DNA from: Bacilli bacterium | GTDB taxonomy: Bacteria; Bacillota_I; Bacilli_A; ML615J-28; CAG-313 | Direction: 5' to 3' | DNA length: 14,989 nt | Assembly (NCBI GenBank): GCA_900770645.1 | Contig: CAAGKY010000056.1 | Span: 1 to 14,989 of the forward strand | In this document: piece after piece, positions 1 to 6,708 of the stretch | Layout: each line of letters opens with the position of its first letter | How positions within the stretch are numbered: the first letter of the stretch is position 1 | The notes under the pieces: generated by a model | Told to the model about the DNA's origin: nothing | Database searches by the model: none | The model's input: only the letters and a program-made list of their open reading frames with translations | Position numbers and translations under genes: made by a program

Positions 1-595
1 AAGAGATAGAAAAACGCAAGCAATACTACCACTTCGTGGAAAAGTATTAAATACAGAAAAAACAAGAATGGAAGAAATCTTCAAAAATGAAGAAATAAAT
101 ACTCTAATCTACACAATAGGAGCGGGAGTAGGTGCGGACTTCACAGTAAAAGATATAAACTATGGAAAAGTAATCATAATGACCGATGCTGATGATGATG
201 GAGCTCATATTCAATGTTTATTACTTACATTCTTCTATAGATTTATGAGACCATTAATTGAAGCTGGTTATGTATATATTGCACAACCACCACTATATAA
301 GATTTCACAAAATAAACGTGTTGAATATGTATATAGTGATGAAGAATTAAAAGAAAAATTAGCGCATTTCTCTGGTAAACCAAATTTACAAAGATACAAA
401 GGGTTAGGGGAAATGAATGCAGAACAATTATGGGATACTACAATGGACCCTAAATATCGTACTTTATTAAAAGTTAATCTAGATGATGTAATTGAAGCAG
501 ATAGAATTTTTAGTACATTAATGGGTGATGATGTAGAACCACGCCGTGAATTTATTGAAGAAAATGCGGTTTATGTTCAAAATCTTGACATATAG
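1..595 (+). CDS. gyrB: DNA gyrase subunit B, C-terminal part (5' end outside window), ParE/GyrB mosaic
   Basis: ATPase subunit of a type II topoisomerase; with GyrA it introduces negative supercoils. Only the last 197 residues are present, read from base 2. The window opens inside the TOPRIM domain with QAILPLRGK. The metal-binding acidic cluster TDADDDGAH lies at 182-208, followed by the conserved PPLYK, QRYKGLGEMN and TTMDP motifs. The C-terminus, ending VQNLDI, matches the usual GyrB end (VKNLDI in Bacillus), and the next gene is gyrA, so the locus is gyrB. Oddly, the stretch up to about 215-270 carries ParE-type residues (NTEK, FKNEEINT, GAGVGADF, DINY, GAHIQ), while the rest (GYVYIAQPPLY onward) is GyrB-type. 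Isoleucine codons also change, from ATA/ATC only before 178 to almost all ATT after 209. The mosaic may be gene conversion or an assembly join. The gene call is firm; the exact paralogue of the first 70-90 residues is not. Confidence 0.9.
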   Translation, partial: RDRKTQAILPLRGKVLNTEKTRMEEIFKNEEINTLIYTIGAGVGADFTVKDINYGKVIIMTDADDDGAHIQCLLLTFFYRFMRPLIEAGYVYIAQPPLYKISQNKRVEYVYSDEELKEKLAHFSGKPNLQRYKGLGEMNAEQLWDTTMDPKYRTLLKVNLDDVIEADRIFSTLMGDDVEPRREFIEENAVYVQNLDI

Positions 596-606
596 GAGGT
601 AATCTT

Positions 607-3252
607 GTGAGCGAAAAAGAAAAAGAATTATTAGAAGAAGATGTTGAAACAGAACAAGATGAAACTATAGAAGAAGACGATGATATTGAATATGATCCAG
701 AAGAATTAGAAATAATTCAAGAAAATCCAGGTGTTCAAGATATAGATTTAAATGCAGAAATGAAAAACTCTTTCTTGAGTTATGCCATGAGTGTTATTGT
801 TTCACGTGCGTTGCCAGATGTACGTGACGGTATGAAACCAGTTCATAGACGTATTTTATATGCTATGGATCAAATAGGTGTATATCATGACAAACCTCAT
901 AAAAAATCTGCTCGTATTGTTGGGGATGTTATCGGTAAATACCATCCACATGGGGATACTGCCGTATATGAAGCAATGGTTCGTATGGCTCAAGACTTTA
1001 GTTATCGTTATCCATTAGTAGATGGACATGGTAACTTTGGTTCAGTAGATGGTGATGGTGCTGCCGCAATGCGTTATACAGAAGCAAGAATGTCAAAAGT
1101 TGCTTTTGAAATGCTAAGAGATTTAGATAAAAACACAGTAGATTTTGGTGATAACTATGATGGTAGTGAACAAGAACCGGTAGTTTTACCTGCAAGATAT
1201 CCAAATTTACTTGTAAATGGTGCAACAGGTATTGCGGTTGGTATGGCAACAAATATTCCTACTCATAATTTAGGTGAAGTAATTGATGGGGTTTTAGCTT
1301 TAATTGAAAATCCAAATATCTCAATTGATGAATTAATGGAATATATTCCTGCTCCTGACTTCCCTACTGGTGGTATTATTATGGGTGGTCAACAAGTAAG
1401 AAAAGCATACCACACAGGTATTGGAACAATAATTATACGTTCAAAAGTTAAAATTAATACATTAAAGAATGGTAAACACGAAATTATAGTTACAGAAATT
1501 CCTTATCAAGTAAATAAATCACGTTTAATTGATAAAATTGCCGATTTACACAAAGAAAAAATTGTCGATGGTATGACAGATTTACGTGATGAATCATCAA
1601 GAAAAGGAATGAAAATTGTAATTGAATTAAGAAAAGATGCTAATGTTAATGTTATTTTAAATAATTTATACAAATTAACACAAATGCAAGTAACATATGG
1701 TATCAATATGATTGCCCTTGATAAAGGTCAACCTAAAGTATTAAATTTAAAACAAATCCTAGAATGCTATCTTGAACATCAAGTAGAAGTTATTACTAGA
1801 AGAACAGAATTTGATTTAAAGAAAGCCAAAGCAAGACTACATATTGTAGAAGGATTATTAATCGCTTTAGCCAATATTGATGAAGTTGTTCACACAATTA
1901 AATCAAGCGAAACAACAGAAATTGCGGTAAAAGCATTAATATCTAAATTTATCTTGTCAGAAATTCAAGCTAAAGCCATTCTAGATATGCGTTTACAAAC
2001 TTTAACAGGTCTACAAGTAAACAAACTAGAAGAAGAAAAAGAAAAATTAGAAGCTTTAGTTAATGATTTAGAAGATATTTTAGCTCATCATGAACGTAAG
2101 ATGGCTATAATTGTTACAGAACTTAAAGAAATTCAAAAGAAATATGGCGATGAACGTCAAAGTGAACTAGATTTCTCAAGTGATGTAGATGTTGAAGATG
2201 AAGATTTAATTCCTGAAGAAGATGTAATTGTAACTATCACTAATAAGGGATATATCAAACGTATGAGAGTTGATGCTTATAAAGCTCAAAAACGTGGTGG
2301 TAAAGGAATTACTGGAACAAAAATGCAAGGAGATGACTTTGTAGAAAGAGTATTATTTACATCATCTCATGACAATTTATTGTTCTTTACAAATTTAGGA
2401 AAAGTATATACACTTAAGGCATATCAAATTCCAGCAGCTAGTCGTATATCAAAAGGATTACCACTTGTTAATATTTTACCTTTTGAAGAAGGAGAAAAAT
2501 TAACAGCTGTTCTTAATATCCAATCAATTGAACAAGGTGGATATTTAATGTTTGCGACTAAACAAGGAGGAATTAAGAAAACTGAATTAATTCAATACAA
2601 GAATATTAGATCAACTGGTATTCGTGCAATTATCCTAAATGAAGGAGATGAATTAATTGAAGTTGCTTTAACAGATGGGCAAAAAGATATTATTTTAGGA
2701 GCATCTAACGGAAAAGCAGTTAGATTTAATGAATCTTTAGTGCGTTCTACAAAACGTGCGGCATCAGGTGTTAAAGGAATCAAGGTAGCTGATGGTGAAA
2801 AAGCAATTGGTATGTGTGTTGTTAATAGTGAAGAAGATGAAATAATTATCCTAACATCAAATGGTTACGGTAAACGTACATCTGTTGAAGACTTTAAAGT
2901 TAAAGGAAGAAACGGAAAAGGTGTTAAATTTATGAATTTAACAGAAAAGAATGGTACACCTGTATGTCTGAAAACAGTAACTGGAGAAGATGACTTAATG
3001 ATTATCACTGATAAAGGTATGATTGTTAGAACTCACTTAGACCAAATTTCTACAATCGGTAGAGATACACAAGGTGTTAAGATAATTTCATTAAACGAAG
3101 GTCATGGAGTTGCTTCAATTGCGATTGTGCCAAGAAGTAATGATGAAGATGATGAAGATGTTTTTGAAAATGATGATGAAGGATATTTAGAAAATCATCA
3201 AACAGAAGCAAGTGATTTGTCTGATGAAGATCAAGAACTATTAGATGAATAA
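607..3252 (+). CDS. gyrA: DNA gyrase subunit A with acidic N-terminal extension
   Basis: Breakage-reunion subunit of gyrase. The GTG start at 607 is set by an AGGAGGT site at 594-600 that overlaps the gyrB stop, so the two are translationally linked. At 881 residues it is longer than Bacillus GyrA (about 820). The core begins near residue 50 (FLSYAMSVIVSRALPDVRDG). The active-site tyrosine is Y157 in AAMRYTEARM. The quinolone-determining segment reads HPHGDTAVYE, with T118 and E122 at the positions of E. coli S83 and D87. The GyrA box QKRGGKG at 561-567, inside a six-bladed C-terminal DNA-wrapping domain, separates it from ParC. About 21 of the first 44 residues are Asp or Glu, an extension absent from Bacillus GyrA. 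The C-terminal tail is also strongly acidic, as in many gyrases, where it can modulate DNA wrapping. No terminator is visible after the stop. Confidence 0.97.
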   Translation: MSEKEKELLEEDVETEQDETIEEDDDIEYDPEELEIIQENPGVQDIDLNAEMKNSFLSYAMSVIVSRALPDVRDGMKPVHRRILYAMDQIGVYHDKPHKKSARIVGDVIGKYHPHGDTAVYEAMVRMAQDFSYRYPLVDGHGNFGSVDGDGAAAMRYTEARMSKVAFEMLRDLDKNTVDFGDNYDGSEQEPVVLPARYPNLLVNGATGIAVGMATNIPTHNLGEVIDGVLALIENPNISIDELMEYIPAPDFPTGGIIMGGQQVRKAYHTGIGTIIIRSKVKINTLKNGKHEIIVTEIPYQVNKSRLIDKIADLHKEKIVDGMTDLRDESSRKGMKIVIELRKDANVNVILNNLYKLTQMQVTYGINMIALDKGQPKVLNLKQILECYLEHQVEVITRRTEFDLKKAKARLHIVEGLLIALANIDEVVHTIKSSETTEIAVKALISKFILSEIQAKAILDMRLQTLTGLQVNKLEEEKEKLEALVNDLEDILAHHERKMAIIVTELKEIQKKYGDERQSELDFSSDVDVEDEDLIPEEDVIVTITNKGYIKRMRVDAYKAQKRGGKGITGTKMQGDDFVERVLFTSSHDNLLFFTNLGKVYTLKAYQIPAASRISKGLPLVNILPFEEGEKLTAVLNIQSIEQGGYLMFATKQGGIKKTELIQYKNIRSTGIRAIILNEGDELIEVALTDGQKDIILGASNGKAVRFNESLVRSTKRAASGVKGIKVADGEKAIGMCVVNSEEDEIIILTSNGYGKRTSVEDFKVKGRNGKGVKFMNLTEKNGTPVCLKTVTGEDDLMIITDKGMIVRTHLDQISTIGRDTQGVKIISLNEGHGVASIAIVPRSNDEDDEDVFENDDEGYLENHQTEASDLSDEDQELLDE

Positions 3253-3263
3253 TACATAAATTC

Positions 3264-3292
3264 TTGACATAAAATAAATAATGAATTATAAT
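3264..3292 (+). promoter_or_regulatory. Consensus sigma-A promoter for the serS T-box transcript
   Basis: A perfect -35 TTGACA (3264-3269) and a perfect -10 TATAAT (3287-3292) are separated by 17 bases. Transcription should start near 3299, just before the T-box leader. A full consensus match suits a gene whose control lies in the leader (premature termination) rather than at initiation. Confidence 0.93.
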
Positions 3293-3299
3293 TACAATA

Positions 3300-3527
3300 T
3301 AAAACCTATGAAAAGGAATAGTAACTAATGGTTTTGAATATAGAGATCAAGTGGTTGGTGAAAACTTGACAAAAACTTAGTGAATCTACCTTGGAGGTGA
3401 CTTTGAAAAAAGCTCCGGATATAGACCGTAATCTATTAAAAAGCGAGAGGTAACTCTAATAAGGGTGGCACCGCGGACAAAAAATGTTCGTCCCTGTTGA
3501 TTTTTCAACAGGGACTTTTATATTTTT
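3300..3527 (+). promoter_or_regulatory. T-box riboswitch, serine-specific, leader of serS
   Basis: Cis-acting RNA that binds uncharged tRNA-Ser and allows read-through into serS when serine charging is low. Visible landmarks: an AGTA element near 3320, a Stem I apical segment GTGGTTGGTGAAAA around 3350-3364, and the specifier region TGAATCTACC at 3381-3390. The inferred specifier codon is TCT (3385-3387), a serine codon. The T-box itself, AAGGGTGGCACCGCGG, is at 3461-3476. Its bulge TGGC (3466-3469) would pair with a tRNA 3' end GCCA, which fits the discriminator G typical of tRNA-Ser. The antiterminator would pair AGGG and GCGGAC with GTTCGTCCCT and so compete with the terminator hairpin at 3490-3515. 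The leader ends 14 bases before the serS start. Specifier placement rests on pattern, not on a folded model. Confidence 0.95.
3490..3527 (+). terminator. T-box leader terminator hairpin
   Basis: A perfect 11-bp stem (3490-3500 with 3505-3515) around a TTTT loop is followed by TTTTATATTTTT. It is the off-state hairpin of the serS T-box. The 5' arm CCCT is the segment sequestered by the antiterminator. Confidence 0.93.
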
Positions 3528-3541
3528 AAAGGAGAAAAAAG

Positions 3542-4819
3542 ATGTTAGATATTAAATTTGTAAGAAATAATCCTGATCTTGTAAAAGAAAATATTAAGAA
3601 AAAATTCCAAGATCAAAAATTACCATTAGTTGATGAAGCAATTGAATTAGATACTCAAATTAGAAACATCAAATTTATCGGTGATGAACTTCGCGCAAAA
3701 AGAAATGCAGCTAGTAATGAAATTGGTGCATTAATGCGTGAAAAGAAAAAAGAAGAAGCAATGAAAATCAAAGAAAGTGTTGTAGAAATTAATAAACAAC
3801 TTGAAGATTATGAACAACAAGAAGCTTCTTTATCACAAAAATTAAAAGAAATTATGATGACTATTCCAAATATTATTGATCCTAGCGTTCCTGTTGGAAA
3901 AGATGATAGCGAAAATGTGGAAATTAAGAGATATTTAGAACCAGTTGTTCCTTCATTTGAAGTGCCATATCACTTAGATATTATTGAAAAAGTAAATGGA
4001 ATCGACTTAGATAGCGCAAGAAAAGTAGCTGGAAGTGGATTCTATTATATGATGGGTGATATCGCAAGACTTCATTCAGCAGTTTTAACATACGCAAGAG
4101 ATTTTATGATTAATAAAGGATTTACTTACTGTATTCCTCCATTTATGATTAGAAGTGATGTTGTAACTGGAGTTATGAGCTTTGCGGAAATGGACGCAAT
4201 GATGTACAAAATCGAGGGTGAAGATTTATACTTAATTGGTACTAGTGAACACTCTATGATTGGTAAATTTATTGATACATTAAATGATAAAAACAAGTTA
4301 CCATATACATTAACAAGTTATTCACCATGTTTTAGAAAAGAAAAAGGTGCTCATGGTATTGAAGAAAGAGGAATTTACCGTATTCATCAATTTGAAAAAC
4401 AAGAAATGATCGTAGTTTGTGAACCAGAAGATTCAAAAGATTGGTTCGAAAAATTATATCAATATACTGTTGAATTATTCGTAAGTATGGAAATACCTGT
4501 AAGAACACTTGAATGTTGTAGTGGGGATTTAGCAGATCTTAAAGTTAAGAGTATTGATGTTGAAGCTTGGAGCCCACGTCAAAAGAAATATTTTGAAGTA
4601 GGAAGCTGCTCTAACTTAGGAGATGCACAAGCAAGACGTCTTGGAATTAGAATTAAAGGAGAAAATGGTAATTATTTTGCGCACACATTAAATAATACTG
4701 TTGTTGCTCCACCAAGAATGTTAATTGCTTTATTAGAAAACCATTTACAAGAAGATGGATCTATTAAAGTTCCTGAAGTTTTAAAACCATATATGGGTGG
4801 GCTTGATTACATTAAGTAA
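3542..4819 (+). CDS. serS: Serine--tRNA ligase (SerRS), non-canonical form
   Basis: Class II synthetase that charges tRNA-Ser with serine in the cytoplasm. It has 425 residues, normal for SerRS. Residues about 1-110 form the tRNA-binding helical arm (MLDIKFVRNNPDLVKENI and a charged coiled coil). The catalytic domain follows, with class II motif 2 (CFRKEKGAHGIEERGIYRIH) and motif 3 (APPRMLIALLENH). It ends in VPEVLKPYMGG, the usual SerRS C-terminal block. Several positions differ from Bacillus SerRS: GTSEHSMIGK replaces the usual PTAE region, and HTLNNTVVAPPR replaces HTLNGSGLAVGR. From memory, this form also occurs in gut clostridia. The start is the ATG after AAAGGAG at 3529-3535. Expression is governed by the serine T-box directly upstream, which independently supports the amino-acid assignment. 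Confidence 0.96.
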   Translation: MLDIKFVRNNPDLVKENIKKKFQDQKLPLVDEAIELDTQIRNIKFIGDELRAKRNAASNEIGALMREKKKEEAMKIKESVVEINKQLEDYEQQEASLSQKLKEIMMTIPNIIDPSVPVGKDDSENVEIKRYLEPVVPSFEVPYHLDIIEKVNGIDLDSARKVAGSGFYYMMGDIARLHSAVLTYARDFMINKGFTYCIPPFMIRSDVVTGVMSFAEMDAMMYKIEGEDLYLIGTSEHSMIGKFIDTLNDKNKLPYTLTSYSPCFRKEKGAHGIEERGIYRIHQFEKQEMIVVCEPEDSKDWFEKLYQYTVELFVSMEIPVRTLECCSGDLADLKVKSIDVEAWSPRQKKYFEVGSCSNLGDAQARRLGIRIKGENGNYFAHTLNNTVVAPPRMLIALLENHLQEDGSIKVPEVLKPYMGGLDYIK

Positions 4820-4821
4820 AA

Positions 4822-4847
4822 AAAGTTCTAACATTTGTTAGAACTTT
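4822..4847. terminator. Bidirectional terminator between serS and the HIT gene
   Basis: A perfect 11-bp stem (4822-4832 with 4837-4847) encloses the loop ATTT. The plus strand runs into TTTCTATTTATTT, and the minus strand reads through a run of T (the A run at 4818-4824). It sits in the gap between the convergent serS and HIT stops and can serve both. Confidence 0.85.
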
Positions 4848-4851
4848 CTAT

Positions 4852-5250
4852 TTATTTAGTGATTTGTTTATGTAAAGATGCTAATTCTTCAAAATTAGGT
4901 TCATGTGGAGATTCTTTGAAATAACATTCGTCGTTTCCATATCTTGGAATAATATGGATATGATAATGATTTACAACTTGACCTGCAAGAGAACCATTAT
5001 TATTTAATAAATTGACATCTTTAAAACCTAATTTATTTTTTAAAATATTAGTTGTTTTGATAACTGCTTCAAATAAATCGCGACCAGTTTGTTCATCTAA
5101 ATCAAAAATTGATTCAATATGTTTTTTAGGAATAACTAGTGTATGACCTTTAGTGTTTTGAGAAATATCTAAAAATGCCATTACATTATCTGTTTCATAA
5201 ATTTTATAACTAGGTATTTCACCATTAACTATTTTACAAAAAACGCACAT
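4852..5250 (-). CDS. hit: HIT-family nucleotide hydrolase/transferase
   Basis: Small cytoplasmic protein of the histidine-triad superfamily, which hydrolyses nucleoside phosphoramidates and related nucleotides; the physiological substrate is not evident. It has 132 residues, typical of bacterial Hit/HinT proteins. The triad HYHIHII spans residues 95-101, giving H95, H97 and H99. C2 and C5 (MCVFCK) with H44 and H95 fit the structural zinc site seen in many HIT proteins. GHTLVIPKKH (35-44) is the conserved nucleotide-binding strand. The start is supported by a GGAGG site read from 5259-5264 on the minus strand, 8 bases before the ATG. It converges on serS and diverges from the Gx-family gene. 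No partner gene suggests a pathway. Confidence 0.93.
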   Translation of the reverse strand: MCVFCKIVNGEIPSYKIYETDNVMAFLDISQNTKGHTLVIPKKHIESIFDLDEQTGRDLFEAVIKTTNILKNKLGFKDVNLLNNNGSLAGQVVNHYHIHIIPRYGNDECYFKESPHEPNFEELASLHKQITK

Positions 5251-5273
5251 ATATATTACCTCCAGATATTTTA

Positions 5274-5282
5274 ATTATAACA
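5274..5282 (-). promoter_or_regulatory. Extended -10 promoter for the HIT gene
   Basis: Read on the minus strand this is TGTTATAAT, a perfect -10 with the TG extension, 24 bases upstream of the HIT ATG. The -35 position (5297-5302, read TTCCAT) is weak, which is usual for extended -10 promoters. Confidence 0.6.
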
Positions 5283-5329
5283 AAGAATTAAAACAAATGG
5301 AAGAAAAAAGATAAAGAAAGGGTGATGTT

Positions 5330-5863
5330 GTGAAAAATCAAAAAATCAAAAAAATCGTAACATTATCGGTTTTAATTTCGCTTGCATGTTGCCTTTCTTA
5401 TTTTGATTCATATATATGTTCTTTTATATCAATTGGCTCGTTAAGATATAAACTTGGCCTTGCGAATATCGTAATTATGGTTATTTTATATAATTATGGC
5501 TTCAAAGAAGGTATATTATCGGTTTTAATTAAATCATTAATTGTTGGATTTTTATTTGGTGCCAGTGGTATAATAACTTTTGTAATGAGTTTCTTAGGAA
5601 GTATAATCAGCTATTTAGGTATGTATATAGTTAAGAGAGTGCTTCTAGAATCCAAATTTACGCCATTTATAGGCCTAATTGGGGGTTTTTTACATCCAGT
5701 TGGACAAATATTAGGGGCGATTATAATATACGGATTTAAGGACTTTTTTGCCTCTTCGATTATAACTACCCCAATGATGTTAATTTTAGGAGTTATTACA
5801 GGAATATTAGTTGGTTTAACATCAAAACAAATAAACAAAATTTTAGAAAATAAAATTAACTAA
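5330..5863 (+). CDS. Gx transporter / heptaprenyl diphosphate synthase component I-like membrane protein
   Basis: A 177-residue hydrophobic protein with about five or six membrane segments (roughly residues 8-27, 40-58, 61-80, 85-102, 113-135 and 145-165). The pattern KLGLANIV, then YNYGFKEGILSVLIKSLIVGFLFG, then GLIGGFLHPVGQ and GVITGILVG matches the Gx-transporter family (Pfam Gx_transp). That family is often labelled heptaprenyl diphosphate synthase component I and resembles the S components of ECF vitamin transporters. The substrate is unknown. Family members often sit next to a polyprenyl synthase, an FMN transferase (ApbE) or a NusG-II-domain gene; none is here. The start is GTG at 5330, chosen because AAAGGGTGAT (5317-5326) lies 3 bases upstream and the next residues (KNQKIKK) give a positive-inside N-terminus. 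The last 8 bases overlap the end of gerQ on the other strand. Confidence 0.8.
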   Translation: MKNQKIKKIVTLSVLISLACCLSYFDSYICSFISIGSLRYKLGLANIVIMVILYNYGFKEGILSVLIKSLIVGFLFGASGIITFVMSFLGSIISYLGMYIVKRVLLESKFTPFIGLIGGFLHPVGQILGAIIIYGFKDFFASSIITTPMMLILGVITGILVGLTSKQINKILENKIN

Positions 5864-6191
5864 ATGGATATTCGTATTCAATATCTTCATCAAATGCGAC
5901 ATATGATAAATAAATTGTTAACAACATATATGTCATATTTGTTTGAAGATCTTTAATAATTAGGTGGTCTTTACCGGCTTCAAGTATTTCACCTTTGAAA
6001 ACTTTTGAACCCCATTGACTACCTTCAAAGTTCATATATACAGTAGCAACTTTACCGCGATTTAAGCGTAAAATGTTCTCAATATATGACTGTTCAATCA
6101 TAAAAGGATTATGTTGTTGATAAAAATTAGGTGGATAATTTCCACTCATACATGGCGAAAAACCATAAGGATTTTGATAATTAATTGTCAT
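5856..6191 (-). CDS. gerQ: Spore coat protein GerQ (CwlJ partner)
   Basis: Inner-coat protein that in Bacillus is needed for the cortex hydrolase CwlJ to be present in the spore, and so for dipicolinate-triggered germination. It has 111 residues against 181 in B. subtilis; the conserved C-terminal domain is intact and the variable N-terminal region is short. QSYIENILRLNRGKVATVYM (34-53), FKGEILEAGKDHLIIKD and YLSYVAFDEDIEYEYP match the family domain closely. The first 30 residues are Tyr/Pro/Asn/Gln-rich and contain no lysine, although N-terminal lysines are the transglutaminase cross-link sites in B. subtilis GerQ. It lies 76 bases behind cwlJ on the same strand and is probably co-transcribed. 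No Shine-Dalgarno site precedes this ATG. An in-frame TAA 9 bases upstream rules out a longer ATG start, so initiation is unclear. Confidence 0.92.
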   Translation of the reverse strand: MTINYQNPYGFSPCMSGNYPPNFYQQHNPFMIEQSYIENILRLNRGKVATVYMNFEGSQWGSKVFKGEILEAGKDHLIIKDLQTNMTYMLLTIYLSYVAFDEDIEYEYPFS

Positions 6192-6246
6192 TTTTGATGT
6201 TTAAAAATAGGAAATATTTATTAAGTAAATATAACCGATTTTTATT

Positions 6247-6253
6247 CTCCTTT
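6247..6253 (-). promoter_or_regulatory. Strong Shine-Dalgarno site displaced about 55 bases from gerQ
   Basis: On the minus strand this reads AAAGGAG, the best ribosome-binding sequence in the cwlJ-gerQ gap. No ATG, GTG or TTG follows at usable spacing. An ATA (6245-6243) or ATC (6239-6237) would open a 13-15 codon frame ending at TAA (6203-6201), 9 bases before the gerQ ATG. A 7-bp stem (ATATTTA/TAAATAT), flanked by GG/CC across a TT/TT internal loop, lies between the site and gerQ. Function is not established. Confidence 0.45.
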
Positions 6254-6267
6254 CTTGATAAATTTAA

Positions 6268-6684
6268 TTAATAACAATTTTCGCTATCTACTGGGGCATA
6301 AAAACAATGAGATTTATATCTCCCACTATTCCATTGTCCCCACCACTGTGCACTACAATTTTCTGTTGTGCTATAGAACCATAAAGCTTTGGTGGCAGGA
6401 TCGTGTCTTTCGCCTTTAAGGCTTCTTTTAGCGAGCTTTATATCAGATTCACGAGCAGATTGATAAAAATAAGAATTAAGAGTTGCTTCAAAGCCACCTG
6501 GTCTTTGAAAAACCATTTTATAAACTGAAGTGATATCTTTAAAATCTAAACAATTTGCTAAAACGCGGTTGACTCCAACGTTTCCAACCATCAGCATTCC
6601 GAGAGCGCCTTCGCCTTCGGCCTCGGCTCTCATTAATCTTGCGAGAAGTTTAAGTTCTTGTTCGTTATATGAAACTACAGACAT
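6268..6684 (-). CDS. cwlJ: Spore cortex-lytic cell wall hydrolase CwlJ
   Basis: Cortex peptidoglycan hydrolase (Hydrolase_2, SleB/CwlJ family), located in the spore coat and active at germination. At 138 residues it is the single-domain CwlJ form (142 in B. subtilis) with no signal peptide, unlike SleB. ARLMRAEAEGEGALGMLMVG (15-34) holds the catalytic glutamate region. NVGVNRVLANCLDFKDI, GGFEATLNSYFYQSAR, ALWFYST, CSAQWWGQW and FKSHCFY-like RYKSHCFYAP all align with CwlJ. The start is supported by AAGGTGA directly upstream on the minus strand (read from about 6694-6688). A sigma-E-type promoter precedes it, fitting mother-cell expression during sporulation. gerQ follows; adjacency of cwlJ and its dependency partner is also known in Bacillus cereus-group genomes. 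Confidence 0.95.
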   Translation of the reverse strand: MSVVSYNEQELKLLARLMRAEAEGEGALGMLMVGNVGVNRVLANCLDFKDITSVYKMVFQRPGGFEATLNSYFYQSARESDIKLAKRSLKGERHDPATKALWFYSTTENCSAQWWGQWNSGRYKSHCFYAPVDSENCY

Positions 6685-6708
6685 ATGTCACCTTACCTTA
6701 TTCGGTAA

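Noticed and set aside
998..1252. Minus-strand open frame inside gyrA
   Set aside because: Leu/His-rich shadow of conserved gyrA sequence with no start context.
607..3252. The second topoisomerase gene as parC, given the ParE-like residues upstream
   Set aside because: The GyrA box QKRGGKG and six-bladed wrapping domain are present, and the core sequence follows Bacillus GyrA closely.
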